Below, piece by piece: positions 34,169 to 42,900 of a DNA stretch of 64,000 bases (position 1 is its first letter; each line of letters opens with the position of its first letter). The DNA lies in the NCBI RefSeq assembly GCF_029846635.1, contig NZ_JARVTG010000001.1, positions 4,117,001 through 4,181,000 of the forward strand. The letters run 5' to 3'. The notes under the pieces were generated by a model, which saw only the letters and a program-made list of their open reading frames with translations, made no database searches and was not told the DNA's origin. A program made the position numbers and the translations under genes. This stretch comes from Pokkaliibacter sp. MBI-7 (lineage in GTDB: Bacteria > Pseudomonadota > Gammaproteobacteria > Pseudomonadales > Balneatricaceae).

Positions 34169-35710
34169 TTACGCCTGCCGACGGCGCACCAGCATACCTG
34201 CCAGTGTCAGCAGTACCGACAGTATGATCAGTGGCCAGTCACCCCAACGCATATAGGGGGTCTGACCTTCATAACCCTGTACCTCTTCGGTCAGCACGCC
34301 AGCACGGAAAGGCTCCAGCTGCTGAGTAATGCGTCCCTGATGATCGATAACGGCCGTCATCCCATCGTTAGTGGCTCGCACCATGGGACGGCCAACCTCC
34401 AGCGCACGCATCTGTACCATCTGCAAATGCTGGTAACGGGCAAACGAACCACCAAACCAGGTGTCATTGCTGACCGTCAGTAACATATCCGCATCGCCTA
34501 CACTGCGGCGCATCAGATCTGGGTAGGCCACCTCATAGCAGATGCTGGCACTGATCTTGTGGCCCATGGCCGTCAGTTCCGGCTGGTTCAGATCGCCTTT
34601 GCTAAATTGTGACATGGGCAGGTCAAAGAAGGCGATCAGGCCACGTAATACTGATTCAAGAGGCACATATTCACCGAAAGGCACCAGATGTCGCTTGTGA
34701 TAGAGCCCAAGGCCATCGCCCAGTACCACCAGACTGTTGTGATAGCTGCGCGTGCCTTCTTTCTCGACACGGGTCATGACTCCGGAGATCAGGGCCGACT
34801 GACGTTGATAGAGATCATCGGCGAAAGGTGTCATCACGCTGTAGGCATCATTCAGCAGGGCAGGGATCGCCGTCTCTGGCCACACCACCAGTGCCGGACC
34901 AGACCAGGCTTTCTGGGTCATGGTTTCATAGCGTTCGATGGTCGGCATGGCCGAGTCAGGGTGCCACTTGGCGTTCTGCTCAATATTGCCCTGCACCAGC
35001 ATCACCTTGAGTGGCGCCTGAGTGGTGGGTTGGGTCCATTGCAGGGTAAACAGCAGCAGCCCAAGCAGAGCGGGAATAACGATGACCAGAATGGCTGGCA
35101 GGCGACGATCGCTGTCTTCAGGCTGAATCAGCTTGGCAAGACCGACACCAGCCAGTGCAAAGAGGGCGCTTATGCCATAGACGCCAAGCACCGGAGACCA
35201 GCCCTGCCAGAGCGTATCCAGGCCGCTGTAACCCAGCAGCAGCCAGGGGAAACCGGTCAGCAGATAAGTGCGTATCAGCTCACCCACCACCCAGACGGCA
35301 GGAAAGCCCAGATAGGCCCATAGTGGGTTCCTGGCGATACGGTGATGCAGCGCCGCCTGAATAACAAAGAACAGGGCCAGTGCAGCACAAAACAGGGCCG
35401 TCAGCAGGGTGGCTAAGGCAACGGAGGTATCTCCGTAGCGGTGCATGCTGATCCAGACCCAGGAGGTGCCAACGCCGAACAGGCCAAAGCCGAATAACCA
35501 GCCGCGCCACATAGCCTGTCTGGCTGTCTGGCTGTGCTGCATGCACAGGTAAAATGCGGCCACAGCCAAAGGGGCGATTGGCCACCAGTTTAATGGCGCA
35601 AATGCCAGCGGATAGACGGCGCCAGCAATCAGGGCCAGTAGGCTGCCCCAGAAACTGGACAGATCAGGGCTGGCGGAGCGAGTTTCTGATGGAGACTGAT
35701 GGAGCGACAT
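34169..35710 (-). CDS. lnt: Apolipoprotein N-acyltransferase
   Basis: A 513-residue inner-membrane enzyme with about seven membrane helices in the first 200 residues and a periplasmic nitrilase-like domain after them. Catalytic elements are VVWPETAIPALL (glutamate), the lysine region near YHKRHLVPFGEYVPLES, and the cysteine in SASICYEVAYPDLMRR. It adds the third acyl chain to lipoproteins, which LolB substrates in this genome require. It lies 107 bp after corC, with an 18-bp palindrome between them. Confidence 0.96.
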   Translation of the reverse strand: MSLHQSPSETRSASPDLSSFWGSLLALIAGAVYPLAFAPLNWWPIAPLAVAAFYLCMQHSQTARQAMWRGWLFGFGLFGVGTSWVWISMHRYGDTSVALATLLTALFCAALALFFVIQAALHHRIARNPLWAYLGFPAVWVVGELIRTYLLTGFPWLLLGYSGLDTLWQGWSPVLGVYGISALFALAGVGLAKLIQPEDSDRRLPAILVIVIPALLGLLLFTLQWTQPTTQAPLKVMLVQGNIEQNAKWHPDSAMPTIERYETMTQKAWSGPALVVWPETAIPALLNDAYSVMTPFADDLYQRQSALISGVMTRVEKEGTRSYHNSLVVLGDGLGLYHKRHLVPFGEYVPLESVLRGLIAFFDLPMSQFSKGDLNQPELTAMGHKISASICYEVAYPDLMRRSVGDADMLLTVSNDTWFGGSFARYQHLQMVQMRALEVGRPMVRATNDGMTAVIDHQGRITQQLEPFRAGVLTEEVQGYEGQTPYMRWGDWPLIILSVLLTLAGMLVRRRQA

Positions 35711-35765
35711 CGCCGGGGCACTCTGTGGTTGAAAAGAAATAAAGTGGATGTGTCAGACAGTCGAA

Positions 35766-35783
35766 AGGCCGGAATTCCGGCCT
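35766..35783. repeat. 18-bp perfect palindrome between corC and lnt
   Basis: AGGCCGGAATTCCGGCCT is a perfect palindrome in the 107-bp gap. No T-run follows on either strand, so it is more likely an mRNA-processing or stability hairpin than a terminator. Confidence 0.6.
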
Positions 35784-35817
35784 CTGGTTGAGCAGCGTAT
35801 GATAAAGCGCCTGTCTG

Positions 35818-36663
35818 TCAGCGAACAGGGGTGACCTGTAGCAATCGGATACGGCGATTATCTGCGCTCAAGACCTTGAAGTTGAAACCTGCCATTTCCA
35901 CCGCTTCATCCCGGCGTGGCAGACGACCAAACAGCTGGGTGATGATGCCACCGATGGTATCGTACTCATCGTCTTCCAGTTCGGTCTTGAAAAAGTCGTT
36001 GAAGTCTTCGATTGGTGTCAGGGCGCGCACCAGAAACTGCGAGTTGCCCATCGACTTGATATGGACCTCTTCGGGGTCATCGGCGTCGTGTTCGTCTTCG
36101 ATGTCACCGACGATCTGCTCCAGTACGTCTTCAATGGTCACCAGACCTGCCGTACCACCGTATTCGTCAACGATGATGACCATGTGGTGATGGCTATCCT
36201 GAAACTCTTTGAGCAGCACATTCAGACGCTTGCTTTCGGGAATAACGGTAACCGGGCGCAGGATGCTGTTCATGTCCAGCCCATCCAGACCGCCATCTTC
36301 CAGCAGACATTTGAGCAAATCTTTCGCCAGCAGAATGCCTTTGATGTCGTTGACGCTTTCGCCAATCACCGGGTAGCGGGAGTGGGCCGTCTCAATAATA
36401 CGCGGGAGGAAGCTGCGCCAATGCTCGTCGATTTCGACGAAAGAGATCTGCGAGCGGGGAATCATGATTTCCCGCACCTGAAGGTCGCCTACGCGCATGG
36501 CGCCTTCAATAATCTGCAACGCATCGTGATCAAGAATCTGTTCACGGCAGGCGTTGCGTAACACTTCGAGGAGTTCTTTTCTGTCCTGGGGACCGTCATC
36601 TGAAAAGGCTTGCGCCAGACGTTCCAGCCAGGACTTACTACTCTCCGATCGATCTTCTTGCAT
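35818..36663 (-). CDS. corC: CorC/HlyC family transporter-associated CBS-domain protein
   Basis: A 281-residue cytosolic protein. Two CBS domains cover about 65-190 (MIPRSQISFVEID; VTVIPESKRLNVLLKEFQ), followed by YGGTAGLVTIEDVLEQIVGD and a C-terminal CorC_HlyC transporter-associated domain (GGIITQLFGRLPRRDEAVEM). Linked to magnesium and cobalt efflux; it lacks the membrane domain found in longer relatives. Conserved position between ybeY and lnt. Confidence 0.94.
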   Translation of the reverse strand: MQEDRSESSKSWLERLAQAFSDDGPQDRKELLEVLRNACREQILDHDALQIIEGAMRVGDLQVREIMIPRSQISFVEIDEHWRSFLPRIIETAHSRYPVIGESVNDIKGILLAKDLLKCLLEDGGLDGLDMNSILRPVTVIPESKRLNVLLKEFQDSHHHMVIIVDEYGGTAGLVTIEDVLEQIVGDIEDEHDADDPEEVHIKSMGNSQFLVRALTPIEDFNDFFKTELEDDEYDTIGGIITQLFGRLPRRDEAVEMAGFNFKVLSADNRRIRLLQVTPVR

Positions 36664-36674
36664 AGAGGTTCTCG

Positions 36675-37148
36675 TCAGTTATCCAAAATGCCATGGTCAT
36701 CGGCATAGGGATCAGGAATGCCCAGCTTGGCCAGCAGGGTGCGCTCCAGCCCTTCCATTTCTTCTGCATCGTCATCTTCAATGTGGTCATATCCCAGCAG
36801 ATGCAGAATCCCGTGGGTGACCATATGTGCCCAGTGGTGGAACAGCGGCTTGTGCTGTTCCTCCGCTTCATCAGCCACTACCTGAGCACAGATCACCAAA
36901 TCGCCGAGTAAAGATAACTCAACTTCTGGCGGTGCTTCAAACGGGAAAGATAAGACATTAGTGGGCTTATCTTTCCCCCGATAGGTGAAGTTCAGATTAC
37001 GACTCTCTTCGTCATCAACAATACGAATGGTCAGCTCAAGGGGCTCAGGCTGCGAGGCCAGTACATTGTCTGCCCAGAGCTGGAGGTCGTCATCGGCAGG
37101 CAGCTGCAGGCTGGTGGTTTCGCGCTGGATATCGAGAATGGCGTTCAT
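36675..37148 (-). CDS. ybeY: Endoribonuclease YbeY (16S rRNA maturation)
   Basis: A 157-residue metalloprotein. The zinc-binding motif HGILHLLGYDH is near residue 112; RGKDKPTNVLSFPFE is the conserved upstream strand. It acts in 16S rRNA 3'-end maturation and ribosome quality control. The ATG at 37148 overlaps the phoH stop by four bases (ATGA), so the pair is coupled. The longer frame to 37175 lies inside phoH and is rejected. Confidence 0.95.
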   Translation of the reverse strand: MNAILDIQRETTSLQLPADDDLQLWADNVLASQPEPLELTIRIVDDEESRNLNFTYRGKDKPTNVLSFPFEAPPEVELSLLGDLVICAQVVADEAEEQHKPLFHHWAHMVTHGILHLLGYDHIEDDDAEEMEGLERTLLAKLGIPDPYADDHGILDN

Positions 37149-38173
37149 ACCCGTTTGCTCTCGCTGGCTGGCCATTTATTTTCGGTGACATTGTTCTTTT
37201 CCCACTTGTCGTAGGCTTCGACGATGCGTTGTACCAGCGGGTGGCGCACTACGTCTTTGGAGACGAAGCGGGTGATGGAAATACCGTCCACCTCATCCAG
37301 TACATCCAGTACATGGCGCAGACCTGAAGGTGTGCCCTTGGGCAGGTCAACCTGGGTGATGTCACCGGTGATGACCGCGGTGGAGCCAAAACCAATACGG
37401 GTCAGGAACATCTTCATCTGCTCACGGGTGGTGTTCTGACTTTCGTCCAGAATGACGAATGAGTGGTTCAGGGTACGACCACGCATATAGGCCAGAGGTG
37501 CCACTTCAATGACGTTGCGCTCGATCAGCTTGGCTACTTTCTCAAAACCCAGCATTTCGTACAGCGCGTCATACAGCGGGCGCAGATAAGGGTCGATTTT
37601 CTGTGACAGATCACCGGGCAGGAAGCCGAGCTTTTCGCCTGCTTCGACGGCAGGACGTACCAGCAGGATACGGCTGATTTCTTCTCGTTCCAGTGCATCA
37701 ACCGCACAGGCTACGGCCAGATAGGTTTTGCCGGTACCCGCAGGGCCAATGCCAAAGTTGATGTCATTGCGGCGAATGCAGCGCACGTATTCCTGCTGAT
37801 TGATACCACGGGGCTTGATCAGCATTTTGCGCAGGCGGATGAAGACTTCACCTTCGTCGTCAGCAGCATCCTTGTCGGAGTAACTCGCTGTTTCAATGCC
37901 GCTTTCCTGCAGGAACAGATGAACCATATCAGGGGTGATGACGATATCGTTGGCCGCTTCGCGATACATCTGCTGCATCATTTTTTCTGCAGCATGGAGA
38001 GCACGAGGTTCACCGCTCAGCTCGAAGTGATAGGCGCGATTGTGGATGGAGATCCCCAGGCGTTTTTCGATCAGCTTGAGGTGCTCATCGAATTGGCCGC
38101 TGAAGTTAGCCAGGTATTCGGGATGTTCAGGACTGAGGTCGAAGGCGATAGTGGCGCGTAGCTCAGTAGTCAA
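37145..38173 (-). CDS. ybeZ: PhoH-family ATPase (YbeZ)
   Basis: A 342-residue P-loop protein. Walker A is GPAGTGKTYLAVACAVDALE near residue 142; AEVAPLAYMRGRTL-type and SFVILDESQNTTREQMKMFL (Walker B) follow. An N-terminal KH-like part precedes the ATPase. Partner of YbeY in rRNA processing in many bacteria. It is 77 bp after miaB in the conserved miaB-phoH-ybeY-corC-lnt order. Confidence 0.94.
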   Translation of the reverse strand: MTTELRATIAFDLSPEHPEYLANFSGQFDEHLKLIEKRLGISIHNRAYHFELSGEPRALHAAEKMMQQMYREAANDIVITPDMVHLFLQESGIETASYSDKDAADDEGEVFIRLRKMLIKPRGINQQEYVRCIRRNDINFGIGPAGTGKTYLAVACAVDALEREEISRILLVRPAVEAGEKLGFLPGDLSQKIDPYLRPLYDALYEMLGFEKVAKLIERNVIEVAPLAYMRGRTLNHSFVILDESQNTTREQMKMFLTRIGFGSTAVITGDITQVDLPKGTPSGLRHVLDVLDEVDGISITRFVSKDVVRHPLVQRIVEAYDKWEKNNVTENKWPASESKRV

Positions 38174-38250
38174 AAGGGGTAGTCCTCGATGGCGATTGAG
38201 GGGGCTGCAATCATGATTGCAGCCGGTTCAGTGAGATGCAGTATGACCGT

Positions 38251-39600
38251 TTAATGAAGCGTATCGAGCTCTGAATCAACCAGGACTCCGCGTAGAGAGT
38301 TAGGCAGGGCCTGTTCGATACGTATGTTAGCAAACTTGCCAATCTGGTCAGGGTTAGTGCAGTTAAAGTTGACCACCCGGTTGTTCTCGGTGCGGCCCTG
38401 CATCTGGCCTGGGTCTTTTCTGCTGTAGCCGTTGACCAGAATACGCTGCACACTGCCCACCATCTTGCGGGAAATGTCCATGGTCTGCTGGATGATGCGT
38501 TGCTGCAAAATAAGCAGGCGCTGTTTCTTTACTTCTTCAGGGACATCGTCGGCATAGTCAGATGCCGGTGTGCCGGGACGGCGGCTATAAACGAAGCTGT
38601 ATGACAGGTCAAAGCCGATATCCTGGATCAGCTTCATGGTGGCTTCAAAGTCAGCTTCTGTTTCACCGGGGAAGCCAACAATAAAGTCTGAGGAGAAGCT
38701 GATGTCCGGGCGAATCTTTTTCAGGCGACGCAGCTTGGATTTGTACTCCAGTGCAGTGTGGCCACGTTTCATCAATGCCAGAATGCGATCAGAACCGCTC
38801 TGAACGGGCAGATGCAGATGGCTGACCAGCTCGGGGATGGTTTCGTAAGCCTCGATCAGGGACTCGGAAAACTCCACTGGATGGGAGGTGGTGTAGCGTA
38901 TGCGGTCAATTCCATCAATGGCAGCGACGTAATGCAGCAGCTCGGCCAGATCGGCAGTGTCGCCATCCGCAGTTGCACCGCGATAGGCATTAACGTTCTG
39001 ACCCAGCAAGTTGACCTCGCGCACACCCTGTTCGGCCAGATGAATGATCTCAGCCAGTACGTCCTGTACCGGGCGACTGACCTCTTCACCACGGGTGTAG
39101 GGGACGACGCAGAATGTGCAGTATTTGCTGCAGCCTTCCATGATGGAAACAAACGCTTCGGCACCTTCCACTTTGGGGGCGGGCAGACGGTCGAATTTTT
39201 CAATCTCGGGGAAGCTGATATCTACCTGTGGCATATGGTACTGCACAGTGGCATCTACCATTTCCGGCAAGCGGTGCAGGGTTTGGGGGCCAAAGACGAT
39301 ATCGACGAAAGGCGCGCGATCGCGAATAGCCTGGCCTTCCTGACTGGCGACACAGCCACCAACACCAATACGCAATTCGGGGTTCTTTTCTTTCAGCTTG
39401 CGCCAGCGACCCAGTTGATGGAAAACCTTATCCTGCGCCTTTTCGCGAATGGAGCAGGTATTGAGAAGCAACAGGTCCGCTTCTTCGGGATTGTCGGTGA
39501 CTTCCATCTGATGACTCTCTCGCAGCAGGTCTAGCATGCGGGAAGAGTCGTACTCATTCATCTGACAGCCGTGTGTCTGGATAAAAACCTTTTTGGACAT
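38251..39600 (-). CDS. miaB: tRNA-2-methylthio-N6-isopentenyladenosine synthase
   Basis: A 449-residue radical-SAM methylthiotransferase. The N-terminal UPF0004 domain starts KKVFIQTHGCQMNEYDSSRM, with cysteines at about 12, 49 and 83. The radical-SAM cluster CSKYCTFCVVPYTRG begins near residue 156, and a C-terminal TRAM domain contains RILVNGYSRKDPGQMQGRTE. It thiomethylates i6A37 in tRNAs. First gene of the miaB-phoH-ybeY-corC-lnt series. Confidence 0.96.
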   Translation of the reverse strand: MSKKVFIQTHGCQMNEYDSSRMLDLLRESHQMEVTDNPEEADLLLLNTCSIREKAQDKVFHQLGRWRKLKEKNPELRIGVGGCVASQEGQAIRDRAPFVDIVFGPQTLHRLPEMVDATVQYHMPQVDISFPEIEKFDRLPAPKVEGAEAFVSIMEGCSKYCTFCVVPYTRGEEVSRPVQDVLAEIIHLAEQGVREVNLLGQNVNAYRGATADGDTADLAELLHYVAAIDGIDRIRYTTSHPVEFSESLIEAYETIPELVSHLHLPVQSGSDRILALMKRGHTALEYKSKLRRLKKIRPDISFSSDFIVGFPGETEADFEATMKLIQDIGFDLSYSFVYSRRPGTPASDYADDVPEEVKKQRLLILQQRIIQQTMDISRKMVGSVQRILVNGYSRKDPGQMQGRTENNRVVNFNCTNPDQIGKFANIRIEQALPNSLRGVLVDSELDTLH

Positions 39601-39851
39601 GGATTACCTGAAACCCTCGACAGGGTAATACGGTTTAAGAGCAGCCTTGGGCCGGGATTAAGCAGCACCCAGGTCAGCACGTATCGTACTGTAATAGCGG
39701 GGTGGGGCGGCTCCGAAAATCGGCAGATTATACCTCAGCCAGACAGGCAGGTGTAGCTTGGCTGTTTTGCCGGATCTGTCTGGCTATAATGCGGGGCTGG
39801 CCTGGTATCAGGCAGCTTTCCTCTTCAGCCCTTTGATTGCTTGTGGCAGGT

Positions 39852-40175
39852 ATGACAAAAGACAGGATCTACAAGGTTATCTTTCAGAATCAGGACAAGA
39901 TATACGAAGTCTTTGCTCGCAGTGTCGGGCAGAGTGATCTTTGGGGATTTATCGAGATTGAGAGCTTTATCTTTGGAGAGCGAAGCCAGATGCTTGTAGA
40001 TCCGGCAGAGGAGAAGCTCAAGGCAGAGTTTGGTGAGGTAAAGCGAAGCTACATTCCCATGCATTCCATTATTCGGATCGATGAAGTGCAAAAAGAGGGA
40101 GTGGCCAAAATGCGTGATAGCAAGGGCAGTGTTACAGCGTTTCCCGGCATGCCTTTTCCCAGTAAATCAGATTGA
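39852..40175 (+). CDS. DUF1820 family protein
   Basis: A 107-residue soluble protein recognised as DUF1820: KDRIYKVIFQNQDKIYEVFA, GFIEIESFIFGER, and the end YIPMHSIIRIDEVQKEG. Function unknown. Start at ATG 39852; TTG 39837 and GTG 39843 are in frame and possible, because GGCAGG lies almost against the ATG. A TATAAT at 39785-39790 is a candidate -10 element. It is divergent from miaB, a common arrangement in this bacterial group. Confidence 0.88.
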   Translation: MTKDRIYKVIFQNQDKIYEVFARSVGQSDLWGFIEIESFIFGERSQMLVDPAEEKLKAEFGEVKRSYIPMHSIIRIDEVQKEGVAKMRDSKGSVTAFPGMPFPSKSD

Positions 40176-40333
40176 TGTTAAAGCGTGGATTGGGCGGTAA
40201 AGACTTGCTGCCCTTTGCTGCATGACGCAGTTATTCGTTATTCTAATAAATTAGGAAACTTGGCTAAGGGCTTGGATGGATAGGTAGGTAATTCAGGAAG
40301 GCAAAGAAGAGTTCTATCAGATGGGATAAAGGT

Positions 40334-40408
40334 TGGCAGGGGTGGAAGGACTCGAACCTACGGATGACGGAATCAGAATCCGTTGCCTTACCACTTGGCG
40401 ACACCCCT
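40334..40408 (-). tRNA. tRNA-Gln(CTG)
   Basis: 75 nt including encoded CCA. Cloverleaf on the minus strand: acceptor AGGGGTG/CACCCCT, anticodon stem ACGGA/TCCGT with loop TTCTGAT, T-loop GGTTCGAGTCC. Last gene of the five-tRNA transcript. Confidence 0.96.
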
Positions 40409-40451
40409 GCAACAGGGCCTTTACTATAGTGACGTATTATATTGCTGTCCA

Positions 40452-40528
40452 TGGTAGCTATGGTCGGATTCGAACCAACGACCTAAGCATTATGAATGCT
40501 CCGCTCTAACCTACTGAGCTACATAGCC
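40452..40528 (-). tRNA. tRNA-Met(CAT), elongator type
   Basis: 77 nt with CCA. Acceptor GGCTATG/CATAGCT, anticodon stem AGCAT/ATGCT with loop TCATAAT. D-arm reads TAGGTTAGAGC, differing from the second copy (TTGGTTAGAGC). Confidence 0.95.
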
Positions 40529-40533
40529 ATTTA

Positions 40534-40608
40534 TGGCAGGGGTGGAAGGACTCGAACCTACGAATGACGGGATCAAAACCCGTTGCCTTACCGCTTGGCG
40601 ACACCCCT
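40534..40608 (-). tRNA. tRNA-Gln(TTG)
   Basis: 75 nt with CCA. Same acceptor as the other Gln copies; anticodon stem ACGGG/CCCGT with loop TTTTGAT. Confidence 0.96.
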
Positions 40609-40643
40609 ACTTGGACATCTCTAATACAATACTGCTTTTGTAA

Positions 40644-40720
40644 TGGTAGCTATGGTCGGATTCGAACCAACGACCTAAGCATTATGAATGCTCCGCTCTA
40701 ACCAACTGAGCTACATAGCC
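40644..40720 (-). tRNA. tRNA-Met(CAT), elongator type
   Basis: 77 nt with CCA. Nearly identical to the copy at 40452, except in the D-arm. Confidence 0.95.
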
Positions 40721-40724
40721 ATCA

Positions 40725-40799
40725 TGGCAGGGGTGGAAGGACTCGAACCTACGAATGACGGGATCAAAACCCGTTGCCTTACCACTTGGCGACACCCCT
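40725..40799 (-). tRNA. tRNA-Gln(TTG)
   Basis: 75 nt with CCA. First tRNA of the operon; identical anticodon arm to the middle Gln copy. Confidence 0.96.
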
Positions 40800-40814
40800 T
40801 CAAAAGCGACTCGC

Positions 40815-40841
40815 ATTATACAGAAAGTTTAGAAAAATCAA
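40815..40841 (-). promoter_or_regulatory. Promoter of the Gln/Met tRNA operon
   Basis: On the minus strand a perfect TATAAT (40815-40820) follows TTGATT (40836-40841) at a short 15-bp spacing. A GC-rich GCGAGTCGC discriminator comes next, as at stringently controlled stable-RNA promoters. It ends 15 bp before the first tRNA. Confidence 0.65.
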
Positions 40842-41195
40842 AGTCTAGGATTTATCTGTTTTCTGCATCACTCGTGACTGCTGGAACAAGAATCTACTTC
40901 AATGATGATGCTTGTTGTTGCTGTCTCGTGTTTCGAGGTCGCGAATTATTCCTGTTCCTTTATCTGTTGTCAACCTCTCGCCAGAGAGAAATGGCAAGTA
41001 ATTCAATAGATTGCCCCGAGCTGTTGTTCATCGGGTCGGTGTATACCTGATGGTTTGAGTGGGTGAAGGATGGCGGTGGTTTTGTGTCGGAGAGGTTCTA
41101 CAGCATGAACTTATAACGGACATGCGCTCTCAAAACAGGGCTGAGAGACGCTGATAAAATTTGGCGTGCACCAAAGAGGCCAGTCCAAAAATAAC
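40842..41195. other. Intergenic region between tRNA operon and pst genes
   Basis: About 350 bp with no gene, RNA or clear regulatory site that I can support. Small open frames here lack ribosome sites and recognisable sequence. Confidence 0.5.
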
Positions 41196-41227
41196 ATGGC
41201 CGCATAGAAGGACTCTGATGCGGCCAT
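41196..41227 (-). terminator. Intrinsic terminator of the pst operon
   Basis: A perfect 10-bp stem ATGGCCGCAT/ATGCGGCCAT with a 12-base loop, followed on the minus strand by GTTATTTTTGG. Lies 28 bp past the pstB stop. Confidence 0.85.
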
Positions 41228-41254
41228 TGAGGGGAGTGAGTGCGTCAGTGCAAC

Positions 41255-42064
41255 TTAGCCGAATGATCCGGCAATGTAGTCACGGGTACGTTGCTCACGG
41301 GCGTTGCTGAAAATGTTGTGGGTTTCATCAAACTCCACCAGCTCACCCAGATACATAAAGGCGGTGTAGTCGGAGATGCGTGCAGCCTGCTGCATGTTGT
41401 GAGTGACGATAACGATCGTATAGTCATTTCGCAGCTGCTCGATCAGCTGTTCAATAGCCTGAGTCGCAATGGGGTCCAGTGCTGAGGTGGGTTCATCCAT
41501 CAGGATAACTTCAGGTTGCAGGGCCACGGTGCGGGCGATGCACAGGCGCTGCTGCTGGCCACCTGACAGGCTGCTGGCGTCCTGATGCAGCTTTTCTTTC
41601 ACCTCTTCCCATAGGTGTGCCTGGCGCAGGGCTTTCTCTACCCGCTCATCCATCTGGCGCTTAGACAATTTGTCATACAGCTTCACACCGAAGGCGATAT
41701 TGTCATAGATGCTCATGGGGAAAGGCGTGGGCTTCTGGAACACCATCCCGACCTTGGAACGCAGTTCGTTGATATCCATGGAGCCATCAAGAATGTTGGT
41801 TGTGTCCAGCATGATCTTGCCTTCGGCGAACTGGCCGGAGTACAGCTGATAGATGCGATTCATGCAGCGCAGCAGGGTGGACTTGCCGCAGCCTGATGGT
41901 CCGATCATGGCGGTAACACGATTCTTGTAGATGGGCAGGTTTACATCACGCAATGCCTGAGCGCCGCGGTTGTAATAAAAGTTCAGACCCTGAACGTCCA
42001 TACGGCGAGTCAGTGAATCGGTCTCAACAACTTCAGCAGGGTTCATGTAAGCAACGTGGCTCAT
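41255..42064 (-). CDS. pstB: Phosphate ABC transporter ATP-binding protein
   Basis: A 269-residue ATPase. Walker A is GPSGCGKSTLLRCMNRIYQL, signature LSGGQQQRLCIARTVAL, Walker B VILMDEPTSALDP. The PstB-specific stretch MVFQKPTPFPMSIYDNIAFG is present. It powers PstCA-mediated phosphate uptake and takes part in PhoR signalling with PhoU. Start 42064 lies two bases past the pstA stop. No phoU follows; the operon ends here with a terminator. Confidence 0.97.
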   Translation of the reverse strand: MSHVAYMNPAEVVETDSLTRRMDVQGLNFYYNRGAQALRDVNLPIYKNRVTAMIGPSGCGKSTLLRCMNRIYQLYSGQFAEGKIMLDTTNILDGSMDINELRSKVGMVFQKPTPFPMSIYDNIAFGVKLYDKLSKRQMDERVEKALRQAHLWEEVKEKLHQDASSLSGGQQQRLCIARTVALQPEVILMDEPTSALDPIATQAIEQLIEQLRNDYTIVIVTHNMQQAARISDYTAFMYLGELVEFDETHNIFSNAREQRTRDYIAGSFG

Positions 42065-42066
42065 TG

Positions 42067-42900
42067 TTATCTCCTTTTTGCCAGGCGGGGCAGCAGACGG
42101 GAAGAGAGGTTCAGGGCGAGTATGGTCAGGGTGATTAACAGAGCACCTGACCAGGCAAGCTGGTTCCACGTCTCGTCCGGGCTCATGGCAAACTGGTAAA
42201 TCGTCACCGGCAGGTTTGCCATTGGTTGGTTGGGATCAAGGCTCATAAAGCTGTTATTCATTGAGGTGAACAGCAGCGGGGCAGTCTCGCCGCTGATGCG
42301 GGCGATGGCCAGCAGAATGCCGGTTACAAGACCGGTGCTGATAGCGCGATAGCCCAGTAGAGTAACGACTTTCCATTTCGGGGCACCCAGGCCGCTGCCC
42401 GCTTCACGCAGGCTGGTGGGTACCAGCTTCAGCATTTCTTCTGTGGTGCTGATAATGACGGGCAAGGCAATGATGGCTAGTGCGATGGCACCGGCCCAGC
42501 CGGAAAAGTGGCCCATATTGATCACAACCATCTCATAGACAAACAAGCCGATCAGGATGGAGGGAGCGCTCATCAGCATGCCGTTGAGGAAGCGAATGGT
42601 GGAGGCAACCTTGCTGTTGGCACCGTACTCTGCCAGCCAGGTGCCGCCCATGACACCGATAGGGGCCGCAATCAGAATGCCCATACCGGTCATGATCAGA
42701 CTGCCCAGCATGGCGTTGGCCAGGCCACCTTCACTACCGGGTCCGGGAGTGATTTCGGTAAAGAGAGACCACTGCATTCCGGCCAGCCCTTTGCTGACCA
42801 GAGTGTAAAGGATCGCAACCAGTACGCTGAGGCCAATGATGGTGGCGAACATGCATGCCAGCTGAAACACCATGTTGGTGATTTTACGTCTTAGTCTCAT
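42067..42900 (-). CDS. pstA: Phosphate ABC transporter permease PstA
   Basis: A 277-residue inner-membrane permease with six predicted segments and the EAA-like loop REAGSGLGAPKWKVVTLLGY. Forms the phosphate channel with PstC. Its ATG overlaps the pstC stop by four bases (ATGA). Confidence 0.95.
   Translation of the reverse strand: MRLRRKITNMVFQLACMFATIIGLSVLVAILYTLVSKGLAGMQWSLFTEITPGPGSEGGLANAMLGSLIMTGMGILIAAPIGVMGGTWLAEYGANSKVASTIRFLNGMLMSAPSILIGLFVYEMVVINMGHFSGWAGAIALAIIALPVIISTTEEMLKLVPTSLREAGSGLGAPKWKVVTLLGYRAISTGLVTGILLAIARISGETAPLLFTSMNNSFMSLDPNQPMANLPVTIYQFAMSPDETWNQLAWSGALLITLTILALNLSSRLLPRLAKRR

Noticed and set aside
40334..40799. Regularly spaced repeats resembling a CRISPR array
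   Set aside because: The repeats are complete tRNA cloverleaves with anticodons, not short direct repeats with spacers.
40688..41050. A 120-codon frame starting inside the tRNA cluster
   Set aside because: Its first half translates tRNA sequence and the rest has no coding features.
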